The position numbers and the translations under genes were made by a program. From the NCBI GenBank assembly GCA_023259235.1, contig JAHFQQ010000144.1, forward strand, positions 1 through 8,597: a stretch of 8,597 bases of DNA, read 5' to 3'. Within the stretch, counting starts at the first letter, position 1; each line of letters opens with the position of its first letter. Shown one piece after another: positions 6,138 through 8,597 of the stretch. This DNA is from Polaromonas sp. Lineage in GTDB: Bacteria > Pseudomonadota > Gammaproteobacteria > Burkholderiales > Burkholderiaceae_C. The notes under the pieces are model-generated. The model searched no databases. It was not told where the DNA came from and was given only the letters and a program-made list of their open reading frames with translations.

Positions 6138-6425
6138 ATGAGTGCCTACATCATCGCCAACATAACCGTTACCAACCCGGTGCAGTATGAAGACTACAAA
6201 AAATGGTCCAGTGCAGCCATGCAGGTGCACGGCGCGCAGGTCTGCGTACGCGGCGGCAAGGTTGAGGTGCTGGAAGGAGACTGGCAGCCTGACCGGTTGA
6301 TCATCCTGAAATTTCCGACTTTTGAGGCCGCCATGGCGTTTGATGCCTCACCCGAGTACGGCAAGGCGAGAGCCGCACGGCAGGGAGCGGCCATCATGCG
6401 CATGATCGTGGTCGAAGGCGTTTGA
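6138..6425 (+). CDS. DUF1330 family protein (dimeric alpha-beta barrel)
   Basis: This small cytosolic protein of 95 residues has the typical DUF1330 layout: an N-terminal strand (MSAYIIANITVTNP), the Y..Y motif after it (QYEDYKKW, 17-24), VHGAQVCVRGGKVEVLEGDW in the middle, RLIILKFPTFEAAMAFDASPEY (53-74) and a closing strand (MRMIVVEGV). The fold is a ferredoxin-like dimeric alpha-beta barrel, related in shape to monooxygenases of the ABM type and stress-responsive barrel proteins. No enzymatic function is established for the family, and I see no metal or cofactor motif. It lies 23 bp after kdsA and 65 bp before eno, in the same direction, so it is likely co-transcribed with kdsA. The ATG at 6138 has no clear Shine-Dalgarno. 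Confidence 0.9.
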   Translation: MSAYIIANITVTNPVQYEDYKKWSSAAMQVHGAQVCVRGGKVEVLEGDWQPDRLIILKFPTFEAAMAFDASPEYGKARAARQGAAIMRMIVVEGV

Positions 6426-6442
6426 ACCTTCTCGGCTGCGCA

Positions 6443-6482
6443 TTTCAGGACAGTTTCAAGGTTTTGTAATTTTGATTTGAAA
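6443..6482 (+). promoter_or_regulatory. AT-rich leader before eno, possible promoter
   Basis: The last 40 bp before eno are clearly richer in A/T than the surroundings. TTTCAG (6443-6448) and TAATTT (6467-6472), 18 bp apart, are a weak -35/-10 candidate that could give eno extra expression. An inverted pair TTTCAA (6454-6459) / TTGAAA (6477-6482) also lies here, the second arm overlapping the GAAAG that may serve as ribosome-binding site. Neither element is strong. Confidence 0.25.
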
Positions 6483-6490
6483 GAACACAA

Positions 6491-7774
<1,284 letters not shown>

Positions 7775-7794
7775 CCAGACCACGTGACCTGCAA

Positions 7795-8070
7795 GTGGAA
7801 AAGCGCCTCGTCCCTGCCATCCTGATTGCACTGCTGGCGGTTTTCCATGCGCAACTCTGGATCGGCCGCGGCAGCATTCCCAGCGTGCGGGAGATGAAGC
7901 AGCGACTCGATCAGCAACTTGCAAAAAATGCGCAGGCCAAACTTGCCAATGACCAGTTGGCAGCCGAGGTCCGGGACCTCAAGGAAGGCCTGGAAATAGT
8001 GGAAGAAAAGGCCCGCAGCGAACTGGGCATGGTCAAGCCCAACGAAATTTTCGTGCAGGTCACCCCATAA
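7795..8070 (+). CDS. ftsB: Cell division protein FtsB (septum formation initiator family)
   Basis: FtsB is a bitopic inner-membrane protein that forms the FtsQ-FtsB-FtsL complex and helps activate septal cell-wall synthesis. The 91-residue product has the expected plan: a short cytoplasmic N-terminus (MEKR), one membrane helix (about residues 5-23, VPAILIALLAVFHAQLW), a periplasmic coiled coil rich in Q, A, L and E (about 30-75) and a short tail (ELGMVKPNEIFVQV) matching the family's 'LGM...gE.f..v' ending. The most plausible start is the GTG at 7795, since no upstream in-frame ATG exists and a later Met would remove the membrane helix. No good Shine-Dalgarno is visible. It lies 20 bp after eno, a position known from many proteobacteria, so it probably depends on the eno transcript. 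Confidence 0.93.
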   Translation: MEKRLVPAILIALLAVFHAQLWIGRGSIPSVREMKQRLDQQLAKNAQAKLANDQLAAEVRDLKEGLEIVEEKARSELGMVKPNEIFVQVTP

Positions 8071-8075
8071 ACGGC

Positions 8076-8597
8076 TTATTGCACCGTTGCAGTCGGAGGC
8101 GGCTGCCGGCTCTGGCTGGTAAAGAGCTGCGCAGCGTCGACTGGATCAAAGCCATACTGCGCGCCACAAAACTCGCAGGCAACATCGACCGTGCCTCTCT
8201 CGGCAATGATGCTTTCAATTTCCGCCGGGCCCAGGCCGAGCAGCATGTTGCGCACACGTTCCTGCGAGCAACTGCAGGCAAAGCGCGGAGTCAAGGGCGC
8301 AGACCGCGTGTGCGGCTCGTCCCAGAACAGACGGCGCAGGATCGTGTCGGCATCGAGCGTTAACAGCTCCTCGGGTTTGAGTGTCGCAGCCAGCATGCCG
8401 ATGCGCTGATAGTCTTCATCGGCATCGCCAACCATCCGGCCTTCCAGATTGCCCCGCCCCTGCACCGGAAGACGCTGGATCAGCAAGCCGGCGGCGACCT
8501 TCCCGTCCGCGGCCAGTACCAGCCGGGTGTCAAGCTGCTCGCTTTGCCGCATGTAATGCTCCAGTACCTGGCCCAGAGTTTCAATTTTTTCCAAATT
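8076..8597 (-). CDS. hslO: Hsp33 family redox-regulated chaperone, C-terminal part (partial)
   Basis: Hsp33 is a cytosolic holdase that is switched on by oxidation of a zinc-bound four-cysteine centre and protects proteins during oxidative stress. The visible C-terminal ~173 residues run off the right edge, so the N-terminal part is missing. They contain the family stretch YMRQSEQLDTRLVLAADG, AAGLLIQRLP, a linker region (ETLTLDADTILRRLF-like) and the zinc-binding pairs CSC (in FACSCSQERV) and CEFC (in CEFCGAQYGF), about 30 residues apart as expected. The end (QSRQPPPTATVQ) is a short proline-rich tail. Its stop codon faces that of ftsB across 5 bp, with no recognisable terminator between them. 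Confidence 0.94.
   Translation of the reverse strand, partial: NLEKIETLGQVLEHYMRQSEQLDTRLVLAADGKVAAGLLIQRLPVQGRGNLEGRMVGDADEDYQRIGMLAATLKPEELLTLDADTILRRLFWDEPHTRSAPLTPRFACSCSQERVRNMLLGLGPAEIESIIAERGTVDVACEFCGAQYGFDPVDAAQLFTSQSRQPPPTATVQ

Overview
This is an ordinary, gene-dense piece of a proteobacterial chromosome, most likely a betaproteobacterium of the Burkholderiales and probably Comamonadaceae-like (Polaromonas/Rhodoferax type). I infer this from protein character (SlyD without a His-rich tail, a Cys-type KDO8P synthase, a YP-repeat glycine-zipper lipoprotein), from recalled gene order (coaBC-dut diverging from pyrG-kdsA-DUF1330-eno-ftsB), and from fairly high GC by eye. KDO synthesis, an Hsp33-type chaperone and an outer-membrane lipoprotein all fit a Gram-negative cell. 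No search was run.

Left part (1-1505): the 5' end of a leftward gene (1-143, probably DUF7931-like) follows a decayed stub of a leftward JmjC/cupin gene (about 181-384) that resembles the N-terminus of the ribosomal protein L16 arginine hydroxylase family (RoxA/YcfD). Diverging from the stub, with 14 bp between the start codons, is an intact SlyD-type peptidyl-prolyl isomerase (399-923). A perfect 12-bp palindrome fills that gap. Converging on it is a glycine-zipper lipoprotein (987-1505).

Middle (1506-3554): a 206-bp spacer holds two hairpins, one of them a terminator-like structure just before the lipoprotein start. Then come dut and coaBC on the minus strand, overlapping by 4 nt (ATGA). 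A 101-bp divergent promoter region separates coaBC from pyrG and contains a perfect TATAAT facing pyrG.

Right part (3555-8597): a rightward cluster encodes CTP synthase (pyrG), KDO8P synthase (kdsA), a DUF1330 protein, enolase (eno) and the divisome protein FtsB. It meets a leftward, window-truncated hslO (Hsp33), with the two stop codons only 5 bp apart.

The genes share metabolites. PyrG makes the CTP that bacterial CoaBC and the KDO-activating enzyme use. Enolase makes the phosphoenolpyruvate that KdsA uses. Dut handles pyrimidine deoxynucleotides. I found no CRISPR array, tRNA, rRNA, insertion sequence, phage gene or clearly new system. The best leads are the RoxA-like stub, the palindrome in the divergent gap, the leader hairpin of the lipoprotein gene and the uncharacterised DUF1330 gene between kdsA and eno.
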